A DNA stretch of 64,000 nt from Eubacteriales bacterium. Its GTDB lineage: Bacteria > Bacillota > Clostridia > Lachnospirales > Lachnospiraceae. Location: the NCBI GenBank assembly GCA_030524545.1, contig JAUNGM010000009.1:62001-126000 (forward strand), in the 5' to 3' direction. Below are positions 44,746-53,112 of this stretch, in pieces. The number at the start of each line of letters is the position of its first letter. Position 1 is the stretch's first letter. A program made the position numbers and the translations under genes. The notes under the pieces are model-generated. The model was not told the DNA's origin, did no database searches, and saw only the letters and a program-made list of their open reading frames with translations.

Positions 44746-44789
44746 AACCGGGAGAGCATAAAATGCTGATAATTAAAGGAATGATTATG

Positions 44790-44832
44790 AGAAAGAACTG
44801 CCGTCTTCGGAGGGAAGTTCTTTCTTTTTTTT
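44790..44832 (+). terminator. Intrinsic terminator after the PRD regulator
   Basis: A 10-bp perfect stem (44790-44799 with 44816-44825) with a short inner stem, followed by a run of eight T (44825-44832). It separates the EIICB/regulator unit from the EIIA operon. Confidence 0.9.
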
Positions 44833-44848
44833 AGACTTGTCAAATGGA

Positions 44849-44875
44849 ATTTGGCACTATCGGATGACGCCAAAT
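44849..44875. promoter_or_regulatory. Operator 2 of the PTS regulon
   Basis: ATTTGGC-N13-GCCAAAT, the same 27-bp palindrome as at 39394-39420, again ending exactly 15 bases before the -35 box. The thirteen central bases differ, so the matched arms and spacing are what is conserved. Confidence 0.78.
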
Positions 44876-44890
44876 CCCAGCTTCTTTGAG

Positions 44891-44920
44891 TTGAAATTTA
44901 TATATAAAAGGCACTATAAT
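44891..44920 (+). promoter_or_regulatory. Promoter of the EIIA-fruK-dehydrogenase-HPr operon
   Basis: TTGAAA (44891-44896), 18 bases, TATAAT (44915-44920). Boxes and spacer length equal those of the first EIICB promoter. Confidence 0.8.
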
Positions 44921-44983
44921 AGGCTCATAAAGAACAACGGACAACACAAAAAAATATGAAAATAGTGATAAGGAGGATTTCAA

Positions 44984-45454
44984 ATGTTTTTCAGAAAGAA
45001 AAAAGAAGAACCGAAAGCGGAACCAGTAAAGAAGGAGCTGTTATATCGCGAAAACATTAAGGTAGGATGCAAGGCAGACACACAGGAAAATGTCATCCGT
45101 GAGGTAGGCCAGATGCTGGTAGACAGCGGATATGTGGATCAGCCGTATGTTGAGGCAATGTTGGAAAGAGAAAAATCTTTCTCCACCTTTATGGGAAACG
45201 GCCTTGCACTTCCGCATGGCGTAGAATCTGCAAAAAAGGAGATCAAGGCATCCGGAATTGCTGTTATGGTTTTCCCGGAAGGAACAGAGTGGGGTGCTGA
45301 AAAAGTGAATATTGTGATAGGCATCGCAGGCGTTGGTGAAGAACATCTTCAGATTCTTGCCGTAATCGCAGATAAGATGCTGGCACCGGAAGCAACAGAA
45401 GAGCTGATCAAGGGTGATGTTGATACAGTATACAGAATGCTTTCCGGAAACTAA
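44984..45454 (+). CDS. PTS mannitol-type EIIA component
   Basis: A 156-residue cytoplasmic phosphocarrier of the mannitol/fructose EIIA family. The phosphohistidine is H78 in GNGLALPHGVESAK. A short Lys/Glu-rich N-terminal tail (FFRKKKEEPKAEP) precedes the domain. It should pass phosphate from HPr to the IIB domains of one or both EIICB proteins at 39568 and 41196. It is the first gene of an operon with fruK, a dehydrogenase and an HPr. AAGGAGG precedes ATG 44984. Confidence 0.94.
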   Translation: MFFRKKKEEPKAEPVKKELLYRENIKVGCKADTQENVIREVGQMLVDSGYVDQPYVEAMLEREKSFSTFMGNGLALPHGVESAKKEIKASGIAVMVFPEGTEWGAEKVNIVIGIAGVGEEHLQILAVIADKMLAPEATEELIKGDVDTVYRMLSGN

Positions 45455-45591
45455 ACAGTTAAGGACGTGAAGCAGAGATAAGAGAAGCTGAGATAGAAGC
45501 TTAAATAAAACCGGTGTTAAAATCGGAGAGAAGATGACCTGCGATGCAGGAAAATTGTAGAACACCTGCACAGCAGGGAAAGGAGTAAGGC

Positions 45592-46521
45592 ATGATTATT
45601 ACAGTGACTATGAACCCGGCGATTGATAAGACCGTAGAAATCGATGCACTGGTACAGGGAGGTCTGAACCGCATTAAAAAAGTAGAATATGATGCAGGAG
45701 GAAAGGGAATCAACGTTTCCAAGACCATCTGCGAACTTGGCGGACATACCATTGCTACCGGCTTTCTGGGAGGTAACAACGGACGTACCATTGCCAGCGT
45801 GCTGAAAGAAAAAGGCATCGAAAGTGATTTTATCTGGGTTGACGGAGAAACAAGAACCAACACCAAGGTTTTTGAAGAAAACGGAGCTTTGACAGAGTTA
45901 AATGAGCCTGGCCCGACCATCACGGAAGATAAGATTGAAGAATTGATGAAGAAACTTCTGGGCTATGCAGGAATTGATTCTCTGTTTGTCCTGTCAGGCA
46001 GCATTCCGGCAGGGGTTCCCAAAGATACTTATGCCAGAATCATCCGTGCAGTCCATGAAAAAGGATCTAAAGTCCTGCTGGATGCAGACGGCGAACTGTT
46101 CCGCCAGGGACTGGAAGCCGGACCGGATATCATCAAACCGAACCGTGTAGAACTGGAAGAATATGCAGATATGGATTACAGAGCATCGGAAGAGGAGCTT
46201 CTGAAGATCGCGAAGAAATTTACGGAAAAGGGTGTAGGAACAATTGCCGTATCCATGGGCAAAAGCGGTGCTATGTTCGTCCTGAAAGAAACTACGGCAA
46301 AATGCCCGGCACTGTCCGTAAAAGCACACTCTACCGTAGGCGCAGGAGATGCGATGGTAGCAGCACTTGCCTACTCCTGGGATGAAAAGCTTCCGGAAGA
46401 GGAAATGATCCGTCTCAGCATGGCTGTTTCCGCGGGGGCAGTAACCACCATCGGAACCAAGCCGCCTGCAAAGGAACTGGTAGATACATTGAAGGAACAG
46501 GTCATCATTGAGAAGATGTAA
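45592..46521 (+). CDS. fruK: 1-Phosphofructokinase
   Basis: A 309-residue PfkB-family kinase of the FruK/LacC group. Signatures: TMNPAIDKTVEID at the N terminus, the substrate motif GGKGINVSKTI, SGSIPAGVP, and the C-terminal STVGAGDAMVAALAY with the catalytic Asp. FruK makes fructose 1,6-bisphosphate from fructose 1-phosphate; a tagatose-6-phosphate kinase role is the main alternative. In a hexitol PTS operon it implies that the dehydrogenase next door yields a ketose 1-phosphate. A 137-base gap separates it from EIIA. Confidence 0.88.
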   Translation: MIITVTMNPAIDKTVEIDALVQGGLNRIKKVEYDAGGKGINVSKTICELGGHTIATGFLGGNNGRTIASVLKEKGIESDFIWVDGETRTNTKVFEENGALTELNEPGPTITEDKIEELMKKLLGYAGIDSLFVLSGSIPAGVPKDTYARIIRAVHEKGSKVLLDADGELFRQGLEAGPDIIKPNRVELEEYADMDYRASEEELLKIAKKFTEKGVGTIAVSMGKSGAMFVLKETTAKCPALSVKAHSTVGAGDAMVAALAYSWDEKLPEEEMIRLSMAVSAGAVTTIGTKPPAKELVDTLKEQVIIEKM

Positions 46522-46581
46522 TCATTGAAAAACCAGATGTCAGATATAGAGATCAGAGATTATGAAAAGGAGATTGAAATT

Positions 46582-47847
46582 ATGAAAACGAAAGCAGTCA
46601 GACTGTATGGAGAAAGAGATTTAAGACTGGAAGAATTTGAATTACCGGCAATCAAAGACGATGAGATCCTTGTAAAAGTTATGAGCGACAGTATCTGCAT
46701 GTCCACCTACAAACTGGTAGAGCAGGGAAAGAGACATAAAAGAGCACCGCAGAATATTGATACCAACCCTGTTATCGTAGGACATGAATTTGCCGGTGTG
46801 ATCGTAGAAGTCGGTGAAAAATGGAAAGATCAGTTTAAGCCTGGCATGAAATTCGCACAGCAGCCTGCACTGAACTACAAAGGAAGCCTTGCTTCTCCCG
46901 GATATTCCTATGAGTTCTTCGGCGGTGCATGCACTTACTGCATCATTCCTCACGAAGTAATGGAGCTTGGATGCCTGATGCCGTACGACGGCGACAGCTT
47001 CTTTGAAGCATCCCTCGGCGAGCCGATGAGCTGCTGTATCGGCGGTTATCACGGAAACTACCACACAAACAAGAGAAACCATGACCTTGCAACCGGAACA
47101 AAACCGGACGGAAACATTTTAGTAGCAGGCGGATGCGGACCGATGGGACTTGGTATGATCACCTACGGTATCCAGATCGAAAACCGTCCGAAACGCATTG
47201 TAGTTACCGATATTGATGATGCAAAGCTGGCACGTGCGGCAGAAGTGATCTCTCCGGAGAAAGCGGCAGCCAACGGCGTAGAATTGCTGTATGTCAATAC
47301 TGCAAAAATGGCAGATCCTGTAGAAGAACTGAGAGCGATCACAGACGGCAAAGGCTATGATGATGTTTTTGTAATGCTTCCGATCCGGCCTGTTGTAGAA
47401 ATGTGCGATAAGCTTCTGGCATTTGACGGCTGCATGAACTTCTTTGCAGGCCCGACAGACAACCAGTTTACTTCTGAACTGAATATGTACAATGTACATT
47501 ACATCAGCACACATATCGTAGGAACCACCGGAGGAAACAACGACGACCTGATCGAGGCCAACACTCTTGCAGCAGCAGGAAAGATTGAGCCGGCCGTTAT
47601 GGTAACACATGTCGGCGGTATCGACAGTATCGCAGATGCTACTATGAACCTGCCGAAAATCCCCGGCGGAAAGAAACTGACCTATACTCAGTTTGATATG
47701 CCTCTGACTGCAATCACAGATTTCGAGGAGCTTGGAAAGACAGACCCGTTATTCAAGAAACTGGATGAAGTATGCAAGAAGAACAGAGGCCTGTGGAGCG
47801 CAGAAGCAGAGAAGATTCTGTTTGAACATTTTGGTGTAGAAGCTTAA
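46582..47847 (+). CDS. Zinc alcohol dehydrogenase, sorbose-1-phosphate reductase-like
   Basis: A 421-residue medium-chain zinc dehydrogenase. The catalytic zinc site is suggested by SICMSTYK and GHEFAGV; the nucleotide-binding fold by VAGGCGPMGLGMITYG and a following VVTDIDD acidic strand end. Overall it resembles SorE, which interconverts L-sorbose 1-phosphate and glucitol 6-phosphate by acting on the carbon next to the phosphate-bearing carbon. Here it probably oxidises the hexitol phosphate made by the PTS. ATG 46582 follows AAGGAG; an upstream in-frame TTG at 46525 is less likely. Confidence 0.8.
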   Translation: MKTKAVRLYGERDLRLEEFELPAIKDDEILVKVMSDSICMSTYKLVEQGKRHKRAPQNIDTNPVIVGHEFAGVIVEVGEKWKDQFKPGMKFAQQPALNYKGSLASPGYSYEFFGGACTYCIIPHEVMELGCLMPYDGDSFFEASLGEPMSCCIGGYHGNYHTNKRNHDLATGTKPDGNILVAGGCGPMGLGMITYGIQIENRPKRIVVTDIDDAKLARAAEVISPEKAAANGVELLYVNTAKMADPVEELRAITDGKGYDDVFVMLPIRPVVEMCDKLLAFDGCMNFFAGPTDNQFTSELNMYNVHYISTHIVGTTGGNNDDLIEANTLAAAGKIEPAVMVTHVGGIDSIADATMNLPKIPGGKKLTYTQFDMPLTAITDFEELGKTDPLFKKLDEVCKKNRGLWSAEAEKILFEHFGVEA

Positions 47848-47877
47848 TTATATTGTTGAATAAGGAGGAAAAATCAT

Positions 47878-48141
47878 ATGGTATCCAAAAAAATCGTAGT
47901 AAAAAATGAATCCGGCCTTCATGCAAGACCGGCAGGTATTCTGGCAAAAGAAGCAGGCAAATGCAGATCCAATGTTCTTATTAAAGTCGGTGACAGAACA
48001 ATTGTAGCAAAAAGTATCCTGAACATTATGGCAGCAGCGATCAAATGCGGCACAGAGATCGAGCTTTGCTGCGACGGCGAAAATGAAGAAACAGATCTTG
48101 CGAAACTTGCAGAGCTGATTGAAAGCGGCCTTGGCGAATAA
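47878..48141 (+). CDS. HPr-family phosphocarrier protein
   Basis: An 87-residue HPr. Both phosphorylation sites are intact: H15 in ESGLHARPAG for transfer from enzyme I to EIIA, and S46 in AKSILNIMAA for regulatory phosphorylation by HPr kinase. The usual GVMSL stretch after S46 is changed to LNIMAAAIKCG, so regulatory contacts may differ. It is the last gene of the EIIA operon, which suggests an HPr dedicated to this PTS in addition to the housekeeping one. AAGGAGG lies upstream. Confidence 0.92.
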   Translation: MVSKKIVVKNESGLHARPAGILAKEAGKCRSNVLIKVGDRTIVAKSILNIMAAAIKCGTEIELCCDGENEETDLAKLAELIESGLGE

Positions 48142-48180
48142 TTCGTTTGAAATACATCCCCCCTATTTTCATTTACTATA

Positions 48181-48223
48181 GAAAAGTACCCGGCAGGACT
48201 TAAGCGACTGCCGGGTGCTTTTC
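48181..48223 (+). terminator. Intrinsic terminator after the PTS operon
   Basis: A 16-bp stem with one G-T pair (48181-48196 with 48208-48223); the descending arm ends CTTTTC. The preceding TACTATAGAAAA also occurs in the hairpin element at 23741. Confidence 0.75.
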
Positions 48224-48282
48224 GTTGAGAGACACACAGGAGTGATATGGAAAGGAGAAGGATTGTGCGGCTGCAGGCCCGA

Positions 48283-48311
48283 TTGTTTTTTTGGAATGCT
48301 CATGTTATGAT
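48283..48311 (+). promoter_or_regulatory. Promoter of the purine nucleoside phosphorylase gene
   Basis: TTGTTT (48283-48288), 17 bases, TATGAT (48306-48311), with an extended -10 TGT directly before it. Confidence 0.5.
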
Positions 48312-48343
48312 AAGGACAAAAGCAGAGATAAGGAGGAAGCAAT

Positions 48344-49198
48344 ATGAATCCTGTATATGAAAAATTGATGCGCTGTTACAGGAGTGTCAGAGAAAAAATA
48401 GATTTCAGGCCGCAGGTTGCTCTGGTTCTTGGCTCAGGACTTGGCGGCTTTGGAGAAGAGATCAGGGTTGTTCAGACGCTGGAGTACAGCGAGATTGAAG
48501 GATTTCCTGTATCTACGGTTCCGGGACATGCGGGCAGGTTTTTATTTGGATATGTGGGCGGTGTTCCTGTGGCAGCTATGCAGGGGCGTGTCCATTATTA
48601 CGAAGGATATTCCATGGATATGGTGGTCCTTCCGGTACGGCTGATGAAAATGATGGGTGCGGAGATTCTGTTTCTCACCAATGCGGCGGGCGGGGTGAAT
48701 TACGATTTTTGCCCGGGTGATCTGATGCTGATCAAAGACCAGATTGCTTCGTTTGTTCCTTCCCCTTTGATTGGCATGAATATAGAAGAACTGGGGCCGA
48801 GATTCTGTGATATGAGTGAGGTTTATGAGAAAAGCCTGCAAAGGATCCTTCGGGAAACGTCGAAAGATCTGCATATCCCTCTTCAGGAAGGCGTTTATCT
48901 TCAGTTCAGCGGCCCGGCGTATGAGACACCTGCGGAAGTGCGGATGGCAAGGGTCCTGGGTGCGGATGCCGTTGGTATGAGCACTGCCTGCGAGGCAGTG
49001 GCGGCGAATCATATGGGAATGAAAATCTGCGGGATTTCCTGCATCACGAATAAGGCATGCGGAATGTCGGATCAGCCCCTTTCCCATGAGGAGGTTCAGG
49101 AGACTGCGGACAGGATCGGGGCCCCTTTTCAGAAACTCGTAAAAGAGTCCATCATCAGGATGGGAAAAGTGCTGAACGGAGAGACGGCCGATGAATGA
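48344..49198 (+). CDS. punA: Purine-nucleoside phosphorylase
   Basis: A 284-residue trimeric-type phosphorylase that splits inosine or guanosine with phosphate. Signatures are VLGSGLGGFGE (phosphate loop), TVPGHAGRFLFG, MQGRVHYYEGYS, LTNAAGGVN, and GPAYETPAEVRMARVLGADAVGMST with the base-binding Glu region. Length is typical of the PNP/MTAP family type I enzymes. Its 3' end overlaps the next gene by eight bases, so it shares a transcript with trmO. AAGGAGG precedes ATG 48344. Confidence 0.95.
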   Translation: MNPVYEKLMRCYRSVREKIDFRPQVALVLGSGLGGFGEEIRVVQTLEYSEIEGFPVSTVPGHAGRFLFGYVGGVPVAAMQGRVHYYEGYSMDMVVLPVRLMKMMGAEILFLTNAAGGVNYDFCPGDLMLIKDQIASFVPSPLIGMNIEELGPRFCDMSEVYEKSLQRILRETSKDLHIPLQEGVYLQFSGPAYETPAEVRMARVLGADAVGMSTACEAVAANHMGMKICGISCITNKACGMSDQPLSHEEVQETADRIGAPFQKLVKESIIRMGKVLNGETADE

Positions 49199-49937
49199 TA
49201 AAGAGATTGTGGAAAATACCACAACACCTGAGCTGCAGAAAGAAACACAGGGGCTGACCATGAAAGTGATAGCCCGGATTCATACGGACTTTCCTACGAA
49301 ATTCGGGATTCCTCATCAGAGCAGCCGGATTGAGTCACTGAAGGCGCAGATCGTGTTTGAGCCGGAATACCGTGTGCCGGAAGCTGTCCGCGGCCTGGAG
49401 GAATATACGTATCTGTGGCTGATCTGGGAGTTTTCGGAAAATGTCAGGGATACATGGTCACCGACTGTGCGTCCGCCAAAGCTTGGGGGAAATATCCGCA
49501 AAGGGGTATTTGCCACCCGTTCCCCCTTCCGGCCGAATGCCCTGGGGCTGTCATCCGTGAAGCTGGAGAGGATTGAAATGGACAGAGCACTTGGCCCTGT
49601 CCTTCATGTAACGGGCGCAGACATGATGGATGGAACGCCTATTTATGATATCAAACCATATCTGCCATATGTGGACAGCCATCCGGATGCCTCGGGAGGA
49701 TTTACGGATCGGATTTCCTATTCCGGGCTAACGGTAGTATTTCCGGATAAATGGCTGGAAATGATTCCGACAGAAAGCAGGAAAGCCCTGACTGAGGTAC
49801 TGGCGGGTGATCCCCGGCCGGGCTACCAGAAAGATCCCGGACGGATTTACGGACTGGCATTTGGGGGAAAGGATGTACATTTCCGGGTGGAAGGAGATGT
49901 GCTGACGGTCTGCGGCGTTACGGATTTTTCCGGATAA
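49191..49937 (+). CDS. trmO: tRNA (t6A37) N6-methyltransferase TrmO
   Basis: A 248-residue member of the TrmO (TsaA/YaeB/VirR-like) family, which methylates threonylcarbamoyladenosine at position 37 of some tRNAs using S-adenosylmethionine. The conserved beta-barrel motifs are IHTDFPTKFGIPHQS, YLWLIWEFSEN, VRPPKLGGNIRKGVFATRSPFRPNALGLSSVKL (split here across residues 80-115), and MMDGTPIYDIKPYLPYVDS. A short, poorly conserved N-terminal extension of about 22 residues precedes MKVIARIHTD. It overlaps the phosphorylase gene. Confidence 0.9.
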   Translation: MNDKEIVENTTTPELQKETQGLTMKVIARIHTDFPTKFGIPHQSSRIESLKAQIVFEPEYRVPEAVRGLEEYTYLWLIWEFSENVRDTWSPTVRPPKLGGNIRKGVFATRSPFRPNALGLSSVKLERIEMDRALGPVLHVTGADMMDGTPIYDIKPYLPYVDSHPDASGGFTDRISYSGLTVVFPDKWLEMIPTESRKALTEVLAGDPRPGYQKDPGRIYGLAFGGKDVHFRVEGDVLTVCGVTDFSG

Positions 49938-49940
49938 GGG

Positions 49941-50192
49941 ATGCCGGAAAATATCAGGCGCATGTCAGCGATGATCTTCGTTCAGGGTGCCAAAATGGAT
50001 ATTGGCATTTTAGATATGGAAAGGGAACCGCGAAGGTGCAGGCTTGTGGAATATCACAATTTTCTTTCTTATGTTAAAGAAACACTTGCAAAACCTTCGC
50101 ATTTTCAATACAATATATTCGATTTTAACGTAAAGAAAAAAAGAGTAACTGTTCGTCAGGAAGCAGCGGAGAAGATACCGGGAAAATGGTGA
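49941..50192 (+). CDS. Doubtful small open frame, hypothetical
   Basis: An 83-codon open frame between trmO and the aspartate kinase gene. I do not recognise the sequence (it contains AKMDIGILDMEREPRR and FQYNIFDFNVKKKR). No good ribosome-binding site precedes the ATG, and a strong promoter for the next gene lies inside it. It may be a chance frame, or a decayed gene. Confidence 0.2.
   Translation: MPENIRRMSAMIFVQGAKMDIGILDMEREPRRCRLVEYHNFLSYVKETLAKPSHFQYNIFDFNVKKKRVTVRQEAAEKIPGKW
50086..50114 (+). promoter_or_regulatory. Promoter of aspartate kinase gene
   Basis: TTGCAA (50086-50091), 17 bases, TACAAT (50109-50114). It would give a leader of about 108 bases before the kinase ATG. I see no lysine riboswitch or T-box in that leader. 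Confidence 0.6.
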
Positions 50193-50228
50193 ACAGATGC
50201 GAAAAGTTTAGTTACGAGGAGCAGGATT

Positions 50229-51548
50229 ATGAAAAAAGTTGTAAAGTTCGGCGGAAGCTCCCTTGCAAATGCGGAGCAGTTTGAAAAGGTCGGAGAGATT
50301 ATCAGAAGCGAGGAGAGCAGGCGCTATGTGGTGCCGTCTGCGCCGGGGAAAAGATTTGGCGGAGATACCAAGGTAACAGATATGCTGTACCAGTGCTATG
50401 ATGCTGCAGCAGCAGGTGAAGATTTCAGCCAGCAGCTCTCTGCCATTAAAGAACGGTATTATGAGATCATTCGGGGGCTGGGCCTGAGCCTTTCTCTGGA
50501 AGAGGAATTCCAGCAGATCGAAACAGATTTTAAAGCACAGGCAGGCCGCGAATATGCGGCTTCCCGCGGAGAATTTCTGAATGGAAAGGTGATGGCTGCT
50601 TATCTTGGCTATGATTTTGTGGATGCGGCTTCTGTGATCCGTTTTGACAAAGACGGGAATTTTGATCCGGAGAAGACCGATAAGCTGCTTGGAAAGAGAC
50701 TTGCCAAATGTGAACGTGCGGTCATTCCGGGGTTTTACGGTGCTATGGAGGACGGTACGGTGAAGACCTTCTCCAGAGGCGGTTCTGATGTAACCGGTTC
50801 TTTGGTAGCCAAGGCTATCCGTGCAGATGTTTACGAGAACTGGACCGATGTTTCCGGTTTTCTGGTAACAGACCCAAGAATCGTGGATAATCCTGTAGCT
50901 ATGGATACCATTACCTACAGAGAGCTCCGTGAGCTTTCCTATATGGGCGCTACGGTTCTTCATGAAGAGGCCATTTTCCCTGTGCGTAAGGAAGGAATCC
51001 CGATCAATATCCGTAATACCAATCGTCCCCAGGACAAAGGTACTTTCATTGTAGAGAGTACCTGTAAGAAACCGCGCTATGTCATCACCGGAATTGCCGG
51101 TAAAAAGGGATTCTGCTCCATCAATATCGAAAAGTCCATGATGAACAGCGAAATCGGTTTCGGGAGAAAAATCCTGCAGGTATTTGAAGACCAGGGAATC
51201 AGCTTTGAACATGTTCCCTCCGGTATTGATACGATGACTGTCTATGTCCATCAGGATGAATTTGAAGAAAAAGAGCAGCAGGTCATTGCAGGAATCCATC
51301 GTGCCGTACAGCCGGATTTTGTGGAAATGGAATCTGACCTGGCACTGATCGCTGTTGTGGGCCGCGGGATGAAATCCCAGAGAGGAACTGCCGGAAGAAT
51401 TTTCTCCGCACTGGCACATGCCAATGTGAATGTCAAGATGATCGACCAGGGTTCCAGTGAGTTGAATATCATCATCGGGGTATCCAATGATGAATTTGAG
51501 CGTGCGGTAAAAGCGATTTATGATATTTTTGTAATCACACAGATTTAA
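50229..51548 (+). CDS. Aspartate kinase
   Basis: A 439-residue enzyme phosphorylating aspartate, the first step to lysine, threonine and methionine. The kinase domain starts VVKFGGSSLANAEQF and has FSRGGSDVTGSLVAKAIRAD and WTDVSGFLVTDPRIV. Two C-terminal ACT domains (about 300-435; ITGIAGKKGFCSINIEK and LIAVVGRGM) provide end-product inhibition. It is monofunctional, with no homoserine dehydrogenase fused. AGGAG lies before ATG 50229. A terminator follows, so it is probably a single-gene unit. Which amino acid inhibits it cannot be read from sequence. Confidence 0.95.
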   Translation: MKKVVKFGGSSLANAEQFEKVGEIIRSEESRRYVVPSAPGKRFGGDTKVTDMLYQCYDAAAAGEDFSQQLSAIKERYYEIIRGLGLSLSLEEEFQQIETDFKAQAGREYAASRGEFLNGKVMAAYLGYDFVDAASVIRFDKDGNFDPEKTDKLLGKRLAKCERAVIPGFYGAMEDGTVKTFSRGGSDVTGSLVAKAIRADVYENWTDVSGFLVTDPRIVDNPVAMDTITYRELRELSYMGATVLHEEAIFPVRKEGIPINIRNTNRPQDKGTFIVESTCKKPRYVITGIAGKKGFCSINIEKSMMNSEIGFGRKILQVFEDQGISFEHVPSGIDTMTVYVHQDEFEEKEQQVIAGIHRAVQPDFVEMESDLALIAVVGRGMKSQRGTAGRIFSALAHANVNVKMIDQGSSELNIIIGVSNDEFERAVKAIYDIFVITQI

Positions 51549-51606
51549 AGGCAGTCTTATTATCAGAGTCTGCAGATTTGTATTTGCAGGCTTAAAAAAA
51601 TGTAAA

Positions 51607-51644
51607 GAGTCTCGGGTTTTATTCATTACCGGGGCTCTTTTTTT
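51607..51644 (+). terminator. Intrinsic terminator after aspartate kinase
   Basis: GAGTCTCGG (51607-51615) pairs with CCGGGGCTC (51629-51637) using two G-T pairs, followed by seven T. Confidence 0.85.
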
Positions 51645-51735
51645 GTATGAGACGGCTTTTTTGGAGTCTGCATTGTATTTGTGAAAATTTGTCAGAGATT
51701 TCACTTAAAAATATAGTTCGTCCCGTTTTATTGCC

Positions 51736-51764
51736 TTGACACGAACAGATGTTTGAAATATAAT
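51736..51764 (+). promoter_or_regulatory. SOS-type promoter of the radical SAM / DUF4130 pair
   Basis: Consensus TTGACA (51736-51741), 17 bases, consensus TATAAT (51759-51764). One LexA-like box fills most of the spacer and a second lies just after the start site. Confidence 0.88.
51742..51755. promoter_or_regulatory. LexA-like box 1
   Basis: CGAACAGATGTTTG fits the Gram-positive LexA consensus CGAAC-N4-GTTCG with changes only in the right arm. It lies between the -35 and -10 boxes, where LexA would block RNA polymerase. Confidence 0.7.
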
Positions 51765-51771
51765 TCAAGAA

Positions 51772-51785
51772 AGAACAAATGTTTG
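51772..51785. promoter_or_regulatory. LexA-like box 2
   Basis: AGAACAAATGTTTG, almost the same as box 1, sits 30 bases further on, just downstream of the predicted start site and abutting the ribosome-binding site. Two boxes suggest tight repression. Confidence 0.65.
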
Positions 51786-51794
51786 GAGGACGAA

Positions 51795-53108
51795 ATGGTT
51801 ATTCAGGAATCAATGAGTATCATGGAGAAGCTGGAAATCTTGTCAGATGCGGCGAAGTATGATGTCGCCTGTACATCCAGCGGTGTGGATCGAAGCGGGG
51901 ACGGCAGCGGGATCGGCAACAGCATCCATGCCGGAATCTGCCACAGCTTTGCAGGAGACGGACGATGCATCAGCCTTTTGAAGGTCTTGTATACGAATGA
52001 ATGTGTATTTGACTGCAAATACTGTGTGAACCGTGCATCCAATGATGTAGTGCGTACCAGCTTCACTCCTGAGGAGATCAGCAGGCTTACGATTGAATTT
52101 TACAGACGTAATTATATAGAAGGATTATTTTTAAGCTCCGGAGTGAAAGGCAGCCCCGATGCCACTATGGAGGAGATGATCAGAGCTGTAGAGATTCTTC
52201 GGGGGCAATATCATTTTCAGGGATATATCCATATGAAAGCGATTCCGGGGGCTTCTCCGGATCTGATCGAACGGGCAGGCTTTCTGGTGGACAGGATGAG
52301 TGTGAATCTGGAGCTGCCAACTGCAGAGGGACTGAAGCGCCTGGCTCCCAATAAGAGCCGCAGAACCATTCTGAAGCCGATGAAGCAGATTCAGGTACGG
52401 CATATGGAGAATAAGCAGGAACTGGTGCTGTACCGCCATGCACCAAAATTCGTCCCTGCAGGCCAGAGTACACAGATGATCATCGGGGCGACGGGAGAGA
52501 GCGACTATCAGATCGTATCCGTAGCAGAATCACTGTATCAGCAATATTCCCTGAAGCGTGTCTTCTATTCCGCATTTGTGTCAGTGAACCGGGACAGTGC
52601 ACTTCCTATGCTGCCCCAGGGGCCGCCGCTTCTTCGGGAACACAGGCTGTACCAGGCAGACTGGCTGCTGCGGTTTTATGGATTCCGGGCACAGGAGCTT
52701 TTGTCAGAGAAGCACCCTAATTTCAACCTTCTTCTGGATCCGAAGTGTGACTGGGCCATTGGCCATCTGGAATATTTTCCTGTGGAGATCAATACGGCAG
52801 ATTACCGGACGCTTCTGCGTGTACCGGGTATCGGAGAGAAATCCGCATCCAGGATTCTGGGGGCACGGCGGTATCACTCCCTGGACTTCCATGACCTGAA
52901 GAAAATCGGTGTGGTTCTTAAGCGGGCACTGTACTTTATTACCTGTAATGGAAGGATGATGTATCCTACGAAGCTGGAGGAGGATTATATTGTACGGAAC
53001 ATGCTGGACCCGAGGGAGAAGCTTCCGGTGCATCCCTCAGAGGTGACTTACCGCCAGTTATCTTTGTTTGATGACCAGACGCTTATGCAGGCAGGAATCG
53101 GAGGATAA
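51795..53108 (+). CDS. Radical SAM protein, putative DNA modification/repair
   Basis: A 438-residue radical SAM enzyme. The iron-sulfur motif is CVFDCKYC (CxxxCxxC) after NECVFD. The C terminus has a helix-hairpin-helix DNA-binding element (LLRVPGIGEKSASRILGARR). This matches the family named for linkage to a uracil-DNA-glycosylase-like/DUF4130 partner (TIGR03916), whose reaction is unknown. ATG 51795 follows TGGAGGA. The SOS-like promoter directly upstream supports a DNA damage role. Its partner gene starts four bases after its stop. Confidence 0.88.
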   Translation: MVIQESMSIMEKLEILSDAAKYDVACTSSGVDRSGDGSGIGNSIHAGICHSFAGDGRCISLLKVLYTNECVFDCKYCVNRASNDVVRTSFTPEEISRLTIEFYRRNYIEGLFLSSGVKGSPDATMEEMIRAVEILRGQYHFQGYIHMKAIPGASPDLIERAGFLVDRMSVNLELPTAEGLKRLAPNKSRRTILKPMKQIQVRHMENKQELVLYRHAPKFVPAGQSTQMIIGATGESDYQIVSVAESLYQQYSLKRVFYSAFVSVNRDSALPMLPQGPPLLREHRLYQADWLLRFYGFRAQELLSEKHPNFNLLLDPKCDWAIGHLEYFPVEINTADYRTLLRVPGIGEKSASRILGARRYHSLDFHDLKKIGVVLKRALYFITCNGRMMYPTKLEEDYIVRNMLDPREKLPVHPSEVTYRQLSLFDDQTLMQAGIGG

Positions 53109-53112
53109 CGCT

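Noticed and set aside
50115-50228. Lysine riboswitch or T-box ahead of the aspartate kinase gene
   Set aside because: The leader is about 108 bases with no T-box TGGNACCGCG-like sequence, and no lysine-aptamer-like multi-stem arrangement or terminator.
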